Of a DNA stretch of 64,000 nt, positions 8,945-17,113 are shown piece after piece. Where the stretch lies: the NCBI RefSeq assembly GCF_000430505.1, contig NZ_KE387154.1:182530-246529 (forward strand), written 5' to 3'. The position numbers and the translations under genes were made by a program. The number at the start of each line of letters is the position of its first letter. The first letter of the stretch is position 1. Source of the stretch: Eisenibacter elegans DSM 3317. GTDB taxonomy: Bacteria; Bacteroidota; Bacteroidia; Cytophagales; Microscillaceae. The notes under the pieces were generated by a model that did not search any database, had not been told where the DNA came from, and saw only the letters and a program-made list of their open reading frames with translations.

Positions 8945-10162
8945 ATGAGTATTTATTACTTTATAGCACAACGGGCCATTCAAAACACCCGGGCTTCCTT
9001 TTCGTCCATTGTCGCACGAGTGGCCATCGTTAGCGTGGCGCTGGGGCTTTCTATTTTGTTAATTGCCTTTGGCGTATTGGTCGGCTTCAAACAAGCCATT
9101 CAAGAAAAGCTTTTCAGCTTCAGCGGGCATCTGCAAGTAACCAAATATACCCTCAACCAATCGTATGAGGAGACCCCCATTTCGACCCAAACCCATCTGT
9201 ATCAAAACTATGGGCAACACCCCGTCTTGCGACATTTGTATGCCTACAGCCTCAAGGCCGGCATTATCAAAACCCAAGAAGAGGTGATGGGGGTGATTAT
9301 CAAAGGCTTGGGAGAAGACTACCCACGTGAGCGTTTCCGACACAATATGGTAGCCGGAGGGTTTCTGGATGCGCCCAGTGACAGCACTGACAGGCAGATA
9401 CTCATCAGCCAAAAAATCGCTACCAAGCTGGCTTTGAGCATCGGAGATACGGCCTTGATTTTTTTTGTGCAAGACCCTCCACGCTTCCGAAAGCTGGTGG
9501 TACAGGGGATATACGAAACAGGTCTAGAAGGCTTCGACGACAAGTTTGTCATCGGCCAACTACCAATGATTCAGCGCCTCAATGGCTGGCCCGATACCTT
9601 GGTAGGAGGGTACGAGATTTTCACCGGTGATTTTGAGCAGCTCAACCAGGCCGCTGAGCTGGCCTATGAGCTGATGGAATACGATATGCAGCTTTCGAGC
9701 ACACCCCGGAAGTTCCCCGAGATATTTGAATGGCTCTACCTGCTCAACACCAACGTGCGCGTTTTCCTTACGCTTATCTTGGCTGTAGCCAGTTTTAATA
9801 TGATTGCCATTTTGCTGATTATGATTATGGAGCGTGTACAGATGATAGGCACGCTGAAGGCTTTGGGCGCAAGCAATTGGCAAATTCGGCAGATTTTTAT
9901 TTATCAGGGGATGATTTTGATTGTCAAAGGGCTGTTTTGGGGCAATGTCATCGGGCTTGGCTTCTGTGTGCTCCAATATTATTTCAAACTCATTCCACTC
10001 AATACCGAAAACTACTATATGAGTACTGTGCCTATTGCTTGGGATTGGTGGAATATACTAGGGGTCAACTTATTGACCTTTCTCCTAGTATCGGCGGCTC
10101 TGCTGGTGCCTACTATCATCATTACCCAAATCGAACCTATCCGCGCCATCAAGTTTGATTAG
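8945..10162 (+). CDS. ABC transporter permease of the LolC/LolE (FtsX-like) type
   Basis: A 405-residue inner-membrane protein with the MacB/FtsX layout: one N-terminal helix at about 20-42, a large periplasmic domain to about residue 280, then three helices at about 285-310, 330-352 and 375-398. The cytoplasmic loop ERVQMIGTLKALGASNWQIR is the conserved coupling segment that contacts the ATPase. In this family such proteins extract lipoproteins from the inner membrane or act as mechanotransmission transporters. No ATPase gene is nearby, so its LolD-like partner must be encoded elsewhere. I place the start at the ATG at 8945 because the N-terminal helix then follows at the usual distance. Confidence 0.88.
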   Translation: MSIYYFIAQRAIQNTRASFSSIVARVAIVSVALGLSILLIAFGVLVGFKQAIQEKLFSFSGHLQVTKYTLNQSYEETPISTQTHLYQNYGQHPVLRHLYAYSLKAGIIKTQEEVMGVIIKGLGEDYPRERFRHNMVAGGFLDAPSDSTDRQILISQKIATKLALSIGDTALIFFVQDPPRFRKLVVQGIYETGLEGFDDKFVIGQLPMIQRLNGWPDTLVGGYEIFTGDFEQLNQAAELAYELMEYDMQLSSTPRKFPEIFEWLYLLNTNVRVFLTLILAVASFNMIAILLIMIMERVQMIGTLKALGASNWQIRQIFIYQGMILIVKGLFWGNVIGLGFCVLQYYFKLIPLNTENYYMSTVPIAWDWWNILGVNLLTFLLVSAALLVPTIIITQIEPIRAIKFD

Positions 10163-10295
10163 CCTCCCCTGTCTGCCAAACTAACAACCCACACACAATC
10201 ACATCAGATATTACGTATTGCTTTTCGAGGCAGATTTTTACGCATTTCAAATTTTTAATGCCTTTAAATAGTACAGCTTCGCATTTATTTTTTAC

Positions 10296-10303
10296 TAACT
10301 TTG
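10296..10303 (+). promoter_or_regulatory. Candidate -7 box for the glutamate dehydrogenase gene
   Basis: TAACTTTG matches TAnnTTTG and lies 33 bp before the chosen start codon at 10337. No good TTTG box is seen at the right distance upstream. Its position downstream of the alternative start region supports the shorter protein. Confidence 0.45.
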
Positions 10304-10336
10304 CAGCTCAGTTCCACTACAAAGCTTTCATACAAT

Positions 10337-11611
10337 ATGGCTTATTTAGAACCTGCACCCATTAAAGACAAAGAGAATCCATTTGATTCGATGATGTCGC
10401 GCTTTGATATAGCCGCCAAACTGCTTGGCATCTCTGACGAGATATACAACATACTCAAAACCCCCGCCCGCCAAGTCATTGTCGGTATCCCCGTTACGAT
10501 GGACAATGGCAAGATTCAGGTTTTTGAAGGCTATCGCGTGATTCACTCCAACATTCTAGGCCCTGCTAAAGGCGGTATCCGCTTTGCTCCCGATGTACAC
10601 ATTGACGAAGTACGCGCCCTTGCCGCTTGGATGACTTGGAAGTGTGCCGTAGTGGATATCCCCTATGGAGGCGCTAAAGGCGGAATTACTTGCAACCCCC
10701 GCGAAATGTCAGAAGGAGAGTTGGAGCGCCTTGTGCGTGGCTATACGAGCGCTATGCTCAGTGTAATCGGTCCTGACAAAGATATTCCTGCCCCTGATAT
10801 GGGTAGCGGCCCTCGCGAGATGGCCTGGATGATGGACGAATTTTCTAAAGCCCACGGGATGACCATCCCCGCTGTAGTAACGGGCAAGCCCTTAGTATTG
10901 GGCGGCTCACTAGGTCGTGTAGAGGCTACAGGCCGTGGCGTGATGGTCTGCGCTTTGGCCGGAATGGAACGCCTCCACATCAACCCTTATAAAGCTACTT
11001 GTGCCGTTCAAGGCTTTGGCAATGTAGGCTCTTATGCGGCCAAGCTGCTCAATGAGCGCGGTGTAAGCATATTGGCTATCAGCGATATGAGCGGTGGCTA
11101 CTACAACGACAAAGGCATAGACATAGACAAGGCTATGGCGTATAGCCAAGCCAACAAAGGCTCGCTAGAAGGCTTCGACGGCGCCGAAAAAATCACCAAC
11201 GAAGACCTTCTGACAATGAAGGCTGATGTGTTGGTGCCAGCAGCCAAAGAAGACGTAATCGACGAAAATATCGCCCGCAAGCTACAAGCTAAGCTGATTG
11301 TAGAAGGTGCCAATGGCCCTACTTCACACAAGGCCGACCCCATCATCAACGAAAAAGGTGTACTGGCTGTGCCCGACATCTTGGCCAATGCCGGCGGGGT
11401 AACTGTCTCTTACTTTGAGTGGGTTCAAAACCGCTTAGGCTACAAGTGGACTGCCGAGCGTATCAGCCGCCGTACAGACCGCATTATGAAGGAGTCGTTT
11501 GACCGTGTGTACCAAGCCTCTATCGACTATAACGTACCTATGCGTATTGCAGCCTATATCGTAGCTATCGACAAAGTAGCCAAAACCTACCAATTCCGTG
11601 GCGGGTATTAA
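10337..11611 (+). CDS. gdhA: Glu/Leu/Phe/Val-type glutamate dehydrogenase
   Basis: A 424-residue hexameric-type dehydrogenase that interconverts glutamate and 2-oxoglutarate plus ammonia. The catalytic lysines are visible: Lys78 in GPAKGGIRF, Lys102 in MTWKCAVVD and Lys114 in PYGGAKGGI, with Asp154 in APDMGSG. The Rossmann domain begins at AVQGFGNVGSYAAKLL. Coenzyme preference cannot be read with confidence. The open frame allows 12 more residues upstream, but those would overlap the -7 promoter box, so I prefer 10337. A strong hairpin terminator follows immediately. Confidence 0.95.
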   Translation: MAYLEPAPIKDKENPFDSMMSRFDIAAKLLGISDEIYNILKTPARQVIVGIPVTMDNGKIQVFEGYRVIHSNILGPAKGGIRFAPDVHIDEVRALAAWMTWKCAVVDIPYGGAKGGITCNPREMSEGELERLVRGYTSAMLSVIGPDKDIPAPDMGSGPREMAWMMDEFSKAHGMTIPAVVTGKPLVLGGSLGRVEATGRGVMVCALAGMERLHINPYKATCAVQGFGNVGSYAAKLLNERGVSILAISDMSGGYYNDKGIDIDKAMAYSQANKGSLEGFDGAEKITNEDLLTMKADVLVPAAKEDVIDENIARKLQAKLIVEGANGPTSHKADPIINEKGVLAVPDILANAGGVTVSYFEWVQNRLGYKWTAERISRRTDRIMKESFDRVYQASIDYNVPMRIAAYIVAIDKVAKTYQFRGGY

Positions 11612-11630
11612 GCTAAAAACAAGCCGATAG

Positions 11631-11664
11631 TTGTCAATATTCAAAAGCCGTTTGTGTATTTTTG
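11631..11664 (+). promoter_or_regulatory. Candidate promoter of psd, -7 box inside a terminator loop
   Basis: TTG at 11631-11633 and TATTTTTG at 11657-11664 form a -33/-7 pair with a 23-bp spacer. The -7 box is exactly the 8-base loop of the hairpin that should terminate the upstream glutamate dehydrogenase transcript. The psd start codon is at 11696. Confidence 0.5.
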
Positions 11665-11684
11665 CACGAACGGCTTTTCCTTTT
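11643..11684 (+). terminator. Rho-independent terminator after gdhA
   Basis: AAAAGCCGTT (11643-11652) pairs with AACGGCTTTT (11669-11678), extended by one wobble pair and GTG/CAC, leaving an 8-base loop. A T-rich tract follows (CTTTTCCTTTT). It lies 31 bp after the gdhA stop codon. Confidence 0.8.
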
Positions 11685-11695
11685 GATTGATTCCC

Positions 11696-12355
11696 ATGAC
11701 TATTCACCGCGAAGGCCACCGGTTGTTATCAGTGGCATTTTTGATAGTATTATTGTTGCTAAGCCTTACTTGGGCTTATCTCCCTTGGCCTTGGCTGTCG
11801 AGCTTATTGACAATAGGGCTGGCAGCCTTTTTCCTGTTCTTGTTGCAGTTTTTCCGCAACCCCAGCCGTCAGCTTGTGGTTGATGCCTCACTGCTGATTT
11901 GCCCTGCCGACGGCAAGGTAGTCGTCATAGAGGAAGTATATGAGCCAGAATACCTTCAGACCCAATGCCGCCAGATTTCGATTTTTATGTCGCCACTGAA
12001 TGTACACATCAACCGGGCAGTAGCCGCCGGCACTGTCAGCTACTTCAAATACCACCCGGGCAAGTACTTGGTAGCGTGGCACCCCAAATCAAGCACCGAA
12101 AACGAACGCACCAGCCTTGCACTAAAACTACATAACAACCAAGAGGTGCTGCTCCGCCAAATTGCCGGCGCAGTAGCGCGGCGTATCCGCTGGTATGTCA
12201 AACAAGGCGACAGTCTCGCACAAGGGCAAGAGTTTGGCTTTATCAAGTTTGGTTCGAGGGTCGATATTTTCGTGCCACTGGATGCTGAAATCAAGGTAAC
12301 CCTAGGGCAAAAAGTCAAAGGAGGCCTTACGGTATTGGCTCAGCTGAACAAATAG
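11696..12355 (+). CDS. psd: Phosphatidylserine decarboxylase (short type)
   Basis: A 219-residue enzyme that converts phosphatidylserine to phosphatidylethanolamine at the inner membrane. Two adjacent hydrophobic segments lie at about 9-48. The core contains FFRNPSRQ, LICPADGKVVVIEEV, MSPLNVHINRAV and, near residue 186, FGFIKFGSRVDIF. The Gly-Ser pair in that last motif is the site where the proenzyme cuts itself to make the pyruvoyl cofactor. A TTG codon at 11687 is in frame, but the ATG at 11696 is the likely start. The candidate promoter lies in the terminator hairpin of the upstream gene. Confidence 0.94.
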   Translation: MTIHREGHRLLSVAFLIVLLLLSLTWAYLPWPWLSSLLTIGLAAFFLFLLQFFRNPSRQLVVDASLLICPADGKVVVIEEVYEPEYLQTQCRQISIFMSPLNVHINRAVAAGTVSYFKYHPGKYLVAWHPKSSTENERTSLALKLHNNQEVLLRQIAGAVARRIRWYVKQGDSLAQGQEFGFIKFGSRVDIFVPLDAEIKVTLGQKVKGGLTVLAQLNK

Positions 12356-12396
12356 CCTATTCCCCCATTCATTATCACCCACCCAAATAGCTCCTT

Positions 12397-13314
12397 ATGC
12401 GTTTTTTAAGTCGTGTTGTGATTGGCATTATAGCCGTCCTCTTGTTGGGCACATTCCCCCTACAAGCCCAGCGTTATCGCCTAGCGCCCAAAACACAGGC
12501 AGCATTATACCAAATTTTTGCCTACAGCCCCGAGCGCGTGCCCATAGTCAGCGCCCACCGAGGAGGCCCGGCAGCAGGCTACCCCGAAAACTGCCCACAG
12601 ACCTTTGCCCACACCCTCGACCACGTACCGGCTATCATCGAATGTGATATCAGCCTCAGCCAAGACAGTGTGCTGTTTATGTTGCACGACAACAAGCTCG
12701 ACCGCACGACTACGGGCAGCGGCCCTGTCAACCAAACCCCTTGGAAACAAATCCGCAAGCTACATCTCAAAGACAATAGCGGGCAGGAAACCAAGTTTAA
12801 AGTCCCCACCTTGGCACAGTGCCTACGCTGGGGCAAAGGCAAAACTGTCTTGCAACTCGACATCAAACGTGGCATCAGGCCGGAGCAAATCGTGGCCGCC
12901 ATTCGCAAGGCCAAGGCCGCACACCGTGTGATGGTTATCTGCTATACTCTCGAACAAGCCCAAGCTTACCATACCCTCGCACCTGACTTGCTGCTCTCGG
13001 TCTCGGCCAACAATATAGAGGAGTGGGAGGCACACAAGGCCGCTGGTATTCCCCCCCAACAAATGGTCGTTTTTACGGGAGTAGACACCCTCAAACCCGA
13101 ACTGTATGCCGCCGTTCACGCCGACGGCGCAATGTGTATCATTGGCGCGATGAGGGCCATCGACAAGGCCGCCACACAAGATGGCCTGACAGTATACCAA
13201 GACATCGCCCAGCAAGGAGTAGATGTGTTTGCTACTGACCGCCCAATGGCCTTTGCCGAATGGATTATCCCATTGCTCCAACAAAACAATACACAAGGTT
13301 GGTTATTCAAATAA
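12397..13314 (+). CDS. Secreted glycerophosphodiester phosphodiesterase
   Basis: A 305-residue protein with a signal peptide ending near LQAQ (residue 24). The catalytic TIM-barrel motifs of GDPD enzymes are present: SAHRGG with ENCPQTF shortly after, ECDISLS, and LHDNKLDRTTTG. It should hydrolyse glycerophosphodiesters from phospholipids to glycerol-3-phosphate and an alcohol in the periplasm. It follows psd by 41 bp on the same strand, so co-transcription of two phospholipid genes is plausible. A compact terminator stands between it and the POT transporter gene. Confidence 0.93.
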   Translation: MRFLSRVVIGIIAVLLLGTFPLQAQRYRLAPKTQAALYQIFAYSPERVPIVSAHRGGPAAGYPENCPQTFAHTLDHVPAIIECDISLSQDSVLFMLHDNKLDRTTTGSGPVNQTPWKQIRKLHLKDNSGQETKFKVPTLAQCLRWGKGKTVLQLDIKRGIRPEQIVAAIRKAKAAHRVMVICYTLEQAQAYHTLAPDLLLSVSANNIEEWEAHKAAGIPPQQMVVFTGVDTLKPELYAAVHADGAMCIIGAMRAIDKAATQDGLTVYQDIAQQGVDVFATDRPMAFAEWIIPLLQQNNTQGWLFK

Positions 13315-13453
13315 ACCCCAAACAAGTATGAAGCATAGGTTAAATAAATATGGCGCAAGTATTTCCTTTTTCAAAAATAGCCGTATATTTGCCCCGCTCA
13401 TACGCAAAAAATAATACAGCGATAACTCAGAAAAATTATATTGCACCCCTTTA

Positions 13454-13477
13454 AACGCCTAACATAGGCGTTTTTTT
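13454..13477 (+). terminator. Rho-independent terminator after the GDPD gene
   Basis: AACGCCT (13454-13460) and AGGCGTT (13466-13472) form a stem with a 5-base loop, followed by a run of T to 13477. Confidence 0.8.
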
Positions 13478-13485
13478 AAACTGTT

Positions 13486-15198
13486 ATGAATCAGCAAGAT
13501 ACTCGTTTTTTTGGGCATCCCCTTGGGCTAGCCTTTTTGTTTTTTACCGAACTTTGGGAGCGTTTCAGCTACTATGGCATGCGTGCCATACTGGTGCTTT
13601 ACATCTACTCTTCTATCGATGATGGAGGCCTAGGCTGGACACAAAAGTCTGCACTAGCCCTCTATGGCTGGTATACGATGTTGGTATACCTGATGAGTAT
13701 TCCCGGTGGTTATGTAGCCGATAAATATTTGGGACAAAAACGCACGGTGATGCTTGGGGGAATCCTGCTCTGCATTGGGCACGGTATCTTGGCCGTAGAT
13801 GCGCTTTGGGCTTTCTATGCTGGTTTGGCCTTTATTGTTATGGGTGTGGGTGGTCTAAAACCCAACATCTCTACCATGGTAGGTGGGCTATATACCGAAG
13901 GGGATCCCCGCCGCGACAAAGGCTTTACCATCTTCTACATTGGCATCAACGTAGGGGCTTTTATCGCTTCTATCATAGTTGGTTATGTGGGAGAAACCAT
14001 CGGCTGGCACTATGGATTCGGTCTTGCCGGTATCGGGATGTTGCTTGGCCAAATTGTATTCGTCTATGGGCAGCGCTATCTCGTAGGGGTAGGCGACTAT
14101 ACTCCCGCCCCCAAAATTGAAGGCACTAACCGCAACGCCCCACTGACGAAGGTAGAAAAAGACCGCACCGTCGTACTCTTGATTTCATTCTTGATTGTCA
14201 TTGTTTTCTGGGGTGCTTTCGAACAAGCCGGCGGGTTGATGAATATCTATGCCAAAGAAAAAGTAGACCGCGTATTTTTTGGGCTCTTTGAGATTCCAGC
14301 CAGCGTGTTTCAGTCTGTCAACGCCTTCTTTATCATCACTTTTGGTACAATCGTAGCTGCTTATTGGGACCGCCGTCGCCGTAAGGGAGGAGAAGTATCT
14401 TCGCTTTACAAAATGGCTATCGGTACGATTGTAATGGGCTTGGGCTTTTTGATGATGGCCTTTGCCTCTATCGAGGCCAGCGCAGAGCCTTTTGGCCGCG
14501 CAGGGATGTACTGGCTAATCTTGGCCTACTGGCTACATACCTTGGGCGAGCTTTCGGCCTCTCCTGTAGCGCTGTCTTTCATTACCAAGCTGGCTCCGCT
14601 CAAAGTAGCCTCCTTGATGATGGGCGTGTACTTTGCCATGACCGGATTTGGCAACAAAGTAGCAGGCTGGATAGGTGAAGCCGCCCAAATAGATCCTATA
14701 GAGATTGTATATACCGGCAACGCCGAACTATTACAAGAATTTGAAGAGGCTGCCCAAGCCATCAGCGAAGACAAAGGCTTCAGCTTCCGCGCCAAGTTAT
14801 ATCCGCAGACTGATGGCAGCTGGATACTCGAAACTTATGAAGACGGTAAGCCGCTCCAACAACTCTTCGCCCTCAGCGGGAACGCTGAAACTGTAGCCAA
14901 AGATGAAGCATACATCAAAAAAGCCCTTCAAGACGGCAAAGCTACCCAAGAAAAACCTTATCACGCTACCCTACGCTTCAACAAAGATGTAGAGGCTAGA
15001 AAGATAAAAGCCAACAAAGGCGATGGCAAAGACTACAGCGGTACACTCGTCATCGAAGAGGTACAAAACCGTGCAGAGCTATACACCTTCCTCTTTATCA
15101 CGGTATTCACAGTACTCTTTGGCATCATTCTGATTGCTTTCCTCAAACCTCTAAAAGCCCTAACACACGGCGCAGAGAACGACAAGCACGAAGAATAA
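13486..15198 (+). CDS. POT-family proton-coupled oligopeptide transporter
   Basis: A 570-residue inner-membrane transporter for di- and tripeptides. The PTR2/POT signature FFTELWERFSYYGMRAILV is at the N-terminus, and LGELSASPVALSFITKLAP lies in the second half, with about twelve or more membrane helices in total. Unusually, about 125 residues (403-530) between the helix ending near GFGNKVAGWIGEA and the final helix are hydrophilic and look like a folded extracytoplasmic domain. The ExxER proton-coupling motif is intact in TELWERF. The gene is preceded and followed by terminators, so it is likely transcribed alone. Confidence 0.93.
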   Translation: MNQQDTRFFGHPLGLAFLFFTELWERFSYYGMRAILVLYIYSSIDDGGLGWTQKSALALYGWYTMLVYLMSIPGGYVADKYLGQKRTVMLGGILLCIGHGILAVDALWAFYAGLAFIVMGVGGLKPNISTMVGGLYTEGDPRRDKGFTIFYIGINVGAFIASIIVGYVGETIGWHYGFGLAGIGMLLGQIVFVYGQRYLVGVGDYTPAPKIEGTNRNAPLTKVEKDRTVVLLISFLIVIVFWGAFEQAGGLMNIYAKEKVDRVFFGLFEIPASVFQSVNAFFIITFGTIVAAYWDRRRRKGGEVSSLYKMAIGTIVMGLGFLMMAFASIEASAEPFGRAGMYWLILAYWLHTLGELSASPVALSFITKLAPLKVASLMMGVYFAMTGFGNKVAGWIGEAAQIDPIEIVYTGNAELLQEFEEAAQAISEDKGFSFRAKLYPQTDGSWILETYEDGKPLQQLFALSGNAETVAKDEAYIKKALQDGKATQEKPYHATLRFNKDVEARKIKANKGDGKDYSGTLVIEEVQNRAELYTFLFITVFTVLFGIILIAFLKPLKALTHGAENDKHEE

Positions 15199-15227
15199 TA
15201 CTGCTTTGACAAGTAGCAACATATTTT

Positions 15228-15270
15228 ACCCCTCACGGTTTTGAAAGCCTTGAGGGGTTTATTCTTTTTT
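15228..15270 (+). terminator. Terminator after the POT gene
   Basis: CCCCTCA (15229-15235) pairs with TGAGGGG (15251-15257), followed by TTTATTCTTTTTT. It lies about 30 bp after the stop codon. Confidence 0.75.
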
Positions 15271-15470
15271 GGGAAAAAATATTGTTGTGCTGATTGCCCA
15301 CTGTGCTTGATATATATATTTAACCACAAAGGAGCATTCAGGTTACGGAGCTTTCGGAAGATATGATGTGATGAAGCAAGCTGTTGAATCAAACACAAAT
15401 TAGAAAATATCCAGTGGCGAGCCAATTTGACTAACATTGTCTATAGTCTACTTCGTAGGTGATTATAAAC

Positions 15471-15509
15471 AACAACCCCTCAAGGGTGTGGAGTCCTTGA
15501 AGGGTTGTT
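15471..15509. repeat. Long hairpin, possible bidirectional terminator
   Basis: AACAACCCCTCAAGG (15471-15485) and CCTTGAAGGGTTGTT (15495-15509) form a near-perfect 15-bp stem with one mismatch and a 9-base loop. It resembles the terminator stem after dsbD (31611-31647), which uses the same AACCCTTCAA core. Confidence 0.6.
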
Positions 15510-15608
15510 ATTATACACCATCTTAAGCCCAATCAAAATAGCGTTAGAGACTATTCACTAAATAACTTACCTATTTCCAAAGTGTGCAAAGTGGTGATGT
15601 ATGTATTC

Positions 15609-15627
15609 CTCATCCCGAAGGGATGAG
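15609..15627. repeat. Short palindrome
   Basis: CTCATCCC and GGGATGAG form an 8-bp perfect stem around GAA. No T-run follows, so a repeat or processing site is more likely than a terminator. Confidence 0.5.
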
Positions 15628-15770
15628 ATGTTTGTAACACATTAGGTCGTTGAGCGTGCGCCCCCTACAGGGTCGATTAATGGGTAGCTTTTTGAATACC
15701 CCCTTATGCCCAGTTTGACTTGGTGGCCCTGATTCTCAAATAGAATATATCTTATCTGAGGATAATCCGT

Positions 15771-16463
15771 CTAGAGGTATTCGCTAGGCAAATCCTTAAC
15801 ACTAAGGCGTTTACCTTTGCTATCATAATAGCGAATAAAGATTTGAGCCTTCGGCTTATGCTTTTCAAACAAATCCTTGATACCGAGATTTTCCATAGCG
15901 GCTAAGTTGCCATTGGGCACACTATGCATCAAGAGATACTTCCAGAGCGTGCGGGCTTCGTCTACATTGCTGAAATATCCGACGGTATAGCCCTTGAAAG
16001 TTTTGCCGGCTTCATCTTGATAAATTTCGCTGTCTACAAACTCGGGCAGGTTGTCGAGGTATCGGGTGGCGGTTGTATTTTCAAAAGCCCCTATTTGGAA
16101 CTTCATATAGATATCGTGCTTTTGCTGTGCCGGAGATTGGTTGTAGAGCTCTTGCAGTTCTCGGAGCAAGTTTTTGACCAAGGTTTTCTTGTCGCGTAGT
16201 TCGTTTTCTCTTTTCTTAAACTCACTTTCGATTTTGGCTACTTGGGCTTCTTTTTCGGTGAGCTTGACTTTCATCGTGCTGATAGAGTCTGAAAAAGCTT
16301 TGTAGAGCGGCAGGTTTCGGCCAAAAGTTTTGAGTTCGGCTTTGAGCTGGCTACGCTCTTGGGCAGTGATTTTTTGCGCCTGTAAGGGTGTGTTACCCAG
16401 CGCTATCGTCATCACACACAACAAGCAGATAAGGTAAGTTGGGAAATATCTTTGATGCATCAT
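15771..16463 (-). CDS. Secreted coiled-coil / SPOR-like protein, paralogue 3
   Basis: A 230-residue protein with a signal peptide (ends near LQAQ, residue 29), then a coiled coil at about 33-108, then a C-terminal globular part of SPOR-like type (KFQIGAFENTT, GYTVGYFSNVDEARTLWKYL). It is the last of three tandem paralogues that share the order signal peptide, coiled coil, SPOR-like domain. Its start codon overlaps the stop of paralogue 2 as ATGA. SPOR domains often bind peptidoglycan, so a periplasmic envelope role is possible; the domain match is weak and the function is unknown. An alternative start is the second Met, three bases on. Confidence 0.75.
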   Translation of the reverse strand: MMHQRYFPTYLICLLCVMTIALGNTPLQAQKITAQERSQLKAELKTFGRNLPLYKAFSDSISTMKVKLTEKEAQVAKIESEFKKRENELRDKKTLVKNLLRELQELYNQSPAQQKHDIYMKFQIGAFENTTATRYLDNLPEFVDSEIYQDEAGKTFKGYTVGYFSNVDEARTLWKYLLMHSVPNGNLAAMENLGIKDLFEKHKPKAQIFIRYYDSKGKRLSVKDLPSEYL

Positions 16464-17080
16464 TTTACCTTTTGGCCATTTTGGTATTTTGTTACGATTA
16501 CTTTGGGGATGTCGATGCTTTGGAGATATTTTCTAAATTTCTGTGCATCTTCCTCGTTTTTGAAGTAGGCAAGGGTATATTTCCTGCTACCGTCAGCGTC
16601 AGTATCTCCACTAAAGACAGGAGTGCCTTTTTCGTCGAGGCGTGCCGGTTTCATCGTGGAGACATCAAACTGCACGACAAAGACCGTTTCCTCTGTAGGG
16701 ATACGGTACTTGGAAGGGGCTTTATTTTCTCCATTTGGTTGATAGGAGCCTTCGGCAATCGCTTTTTTGAGAGAGTCGATTTCGGCGCGCAGTTGCTGTT
16801 CCTTAGTAAGGTATTCGGTCAGCTCTTCGCCTTGGGCGGCATATTGCCTTTTGAGCGCGCTATGTTTCTCATCTAGCTCTTGATAAGCCAGGCGATTGAG
16901 GGCGAGCTGATCTTTTTTTTCCTTATACTCCTCTATATTTTTGTAGAGGTTTTTGAGTTCTTTGATGAGGCGTTTGCGCTCTTTGCCGCTTATTCCCTGT
17001 GCTTGAGTAAGCAAGGGGAATAAGCACAAGAGAGCAGCCCCCACCAAACACTGGAGTGTCTTTAATGGGTGGCGTGTCAT
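16460..17080 (-). CDS. Secreted coiled-coil / SPOR-like protein, paralogue 2
   Basis: A 206-residue protein with a signal peptide ending near LTQAQ (residue 28), a lysine- and glutamate-rich coiled coil at about 33-108, and a C-terminal domain (VFVVQFDVSTM, KYTLAYFKNEEDAQKFRKYL) resembling those of its neighbours. It shows the conserved start of the mature region, GISGKERKRLIKELKNL, which parallels MTKAERKALKKEAKNM in paralogue 1. It lies 33 bp after paralogue 1 and overlaps paralogue 3 by 4 bp. Such proteins are sometimes annotated as ezrin/radixin/moesin-like because of the coiled coil; that name does not imply homology. Confidence 0.75.
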   Translation of the reverse strand: MTRHPLKTLQCLVGAALLCLFPLLTQAQGISGKERKRLIKELKNLYKNIEEYKEKKDQLALNRLAYQELDEKHSALKRQYAAQGEELTEYLTKEQQLRAEIDSLKKAIAEGSYQPNGENKAPSKYRIPTEETVFVVQFDVSTMKPARLDEKGTPVFSGDTDADGSRKYTLAYFKNEEDAQKFRKYLQSIDIPKVIVTKYQNGQKVK

Positions 17081-17113
17081 TTGTTGTCAATTAGTGCTGC
17101 CGGTAAGCAGGCT

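Larger units (their letters stand above)
15199..15770. other. 572-bp intergenic region with three hairpins, no gene seen
   Basis: This convergent region between the POT gene and the coiled-coil operon holds a terminator (15228-15270), a long hairpin (15471-15509) and a short palindrome (15609-15627). No convincing open frame, tRNA or promoter was found. The stretch around 15600-15720 has the look of repetitive palindromic intergenic DNA. Confidence 0.6.

Noticed and set aside
15199-15770. CRISPR array or tRNA gene in the large intergenic region
   Set aside because: The hairpins are unequal and not regularly spaced, and no T-loop consensus of a tRNA is present.
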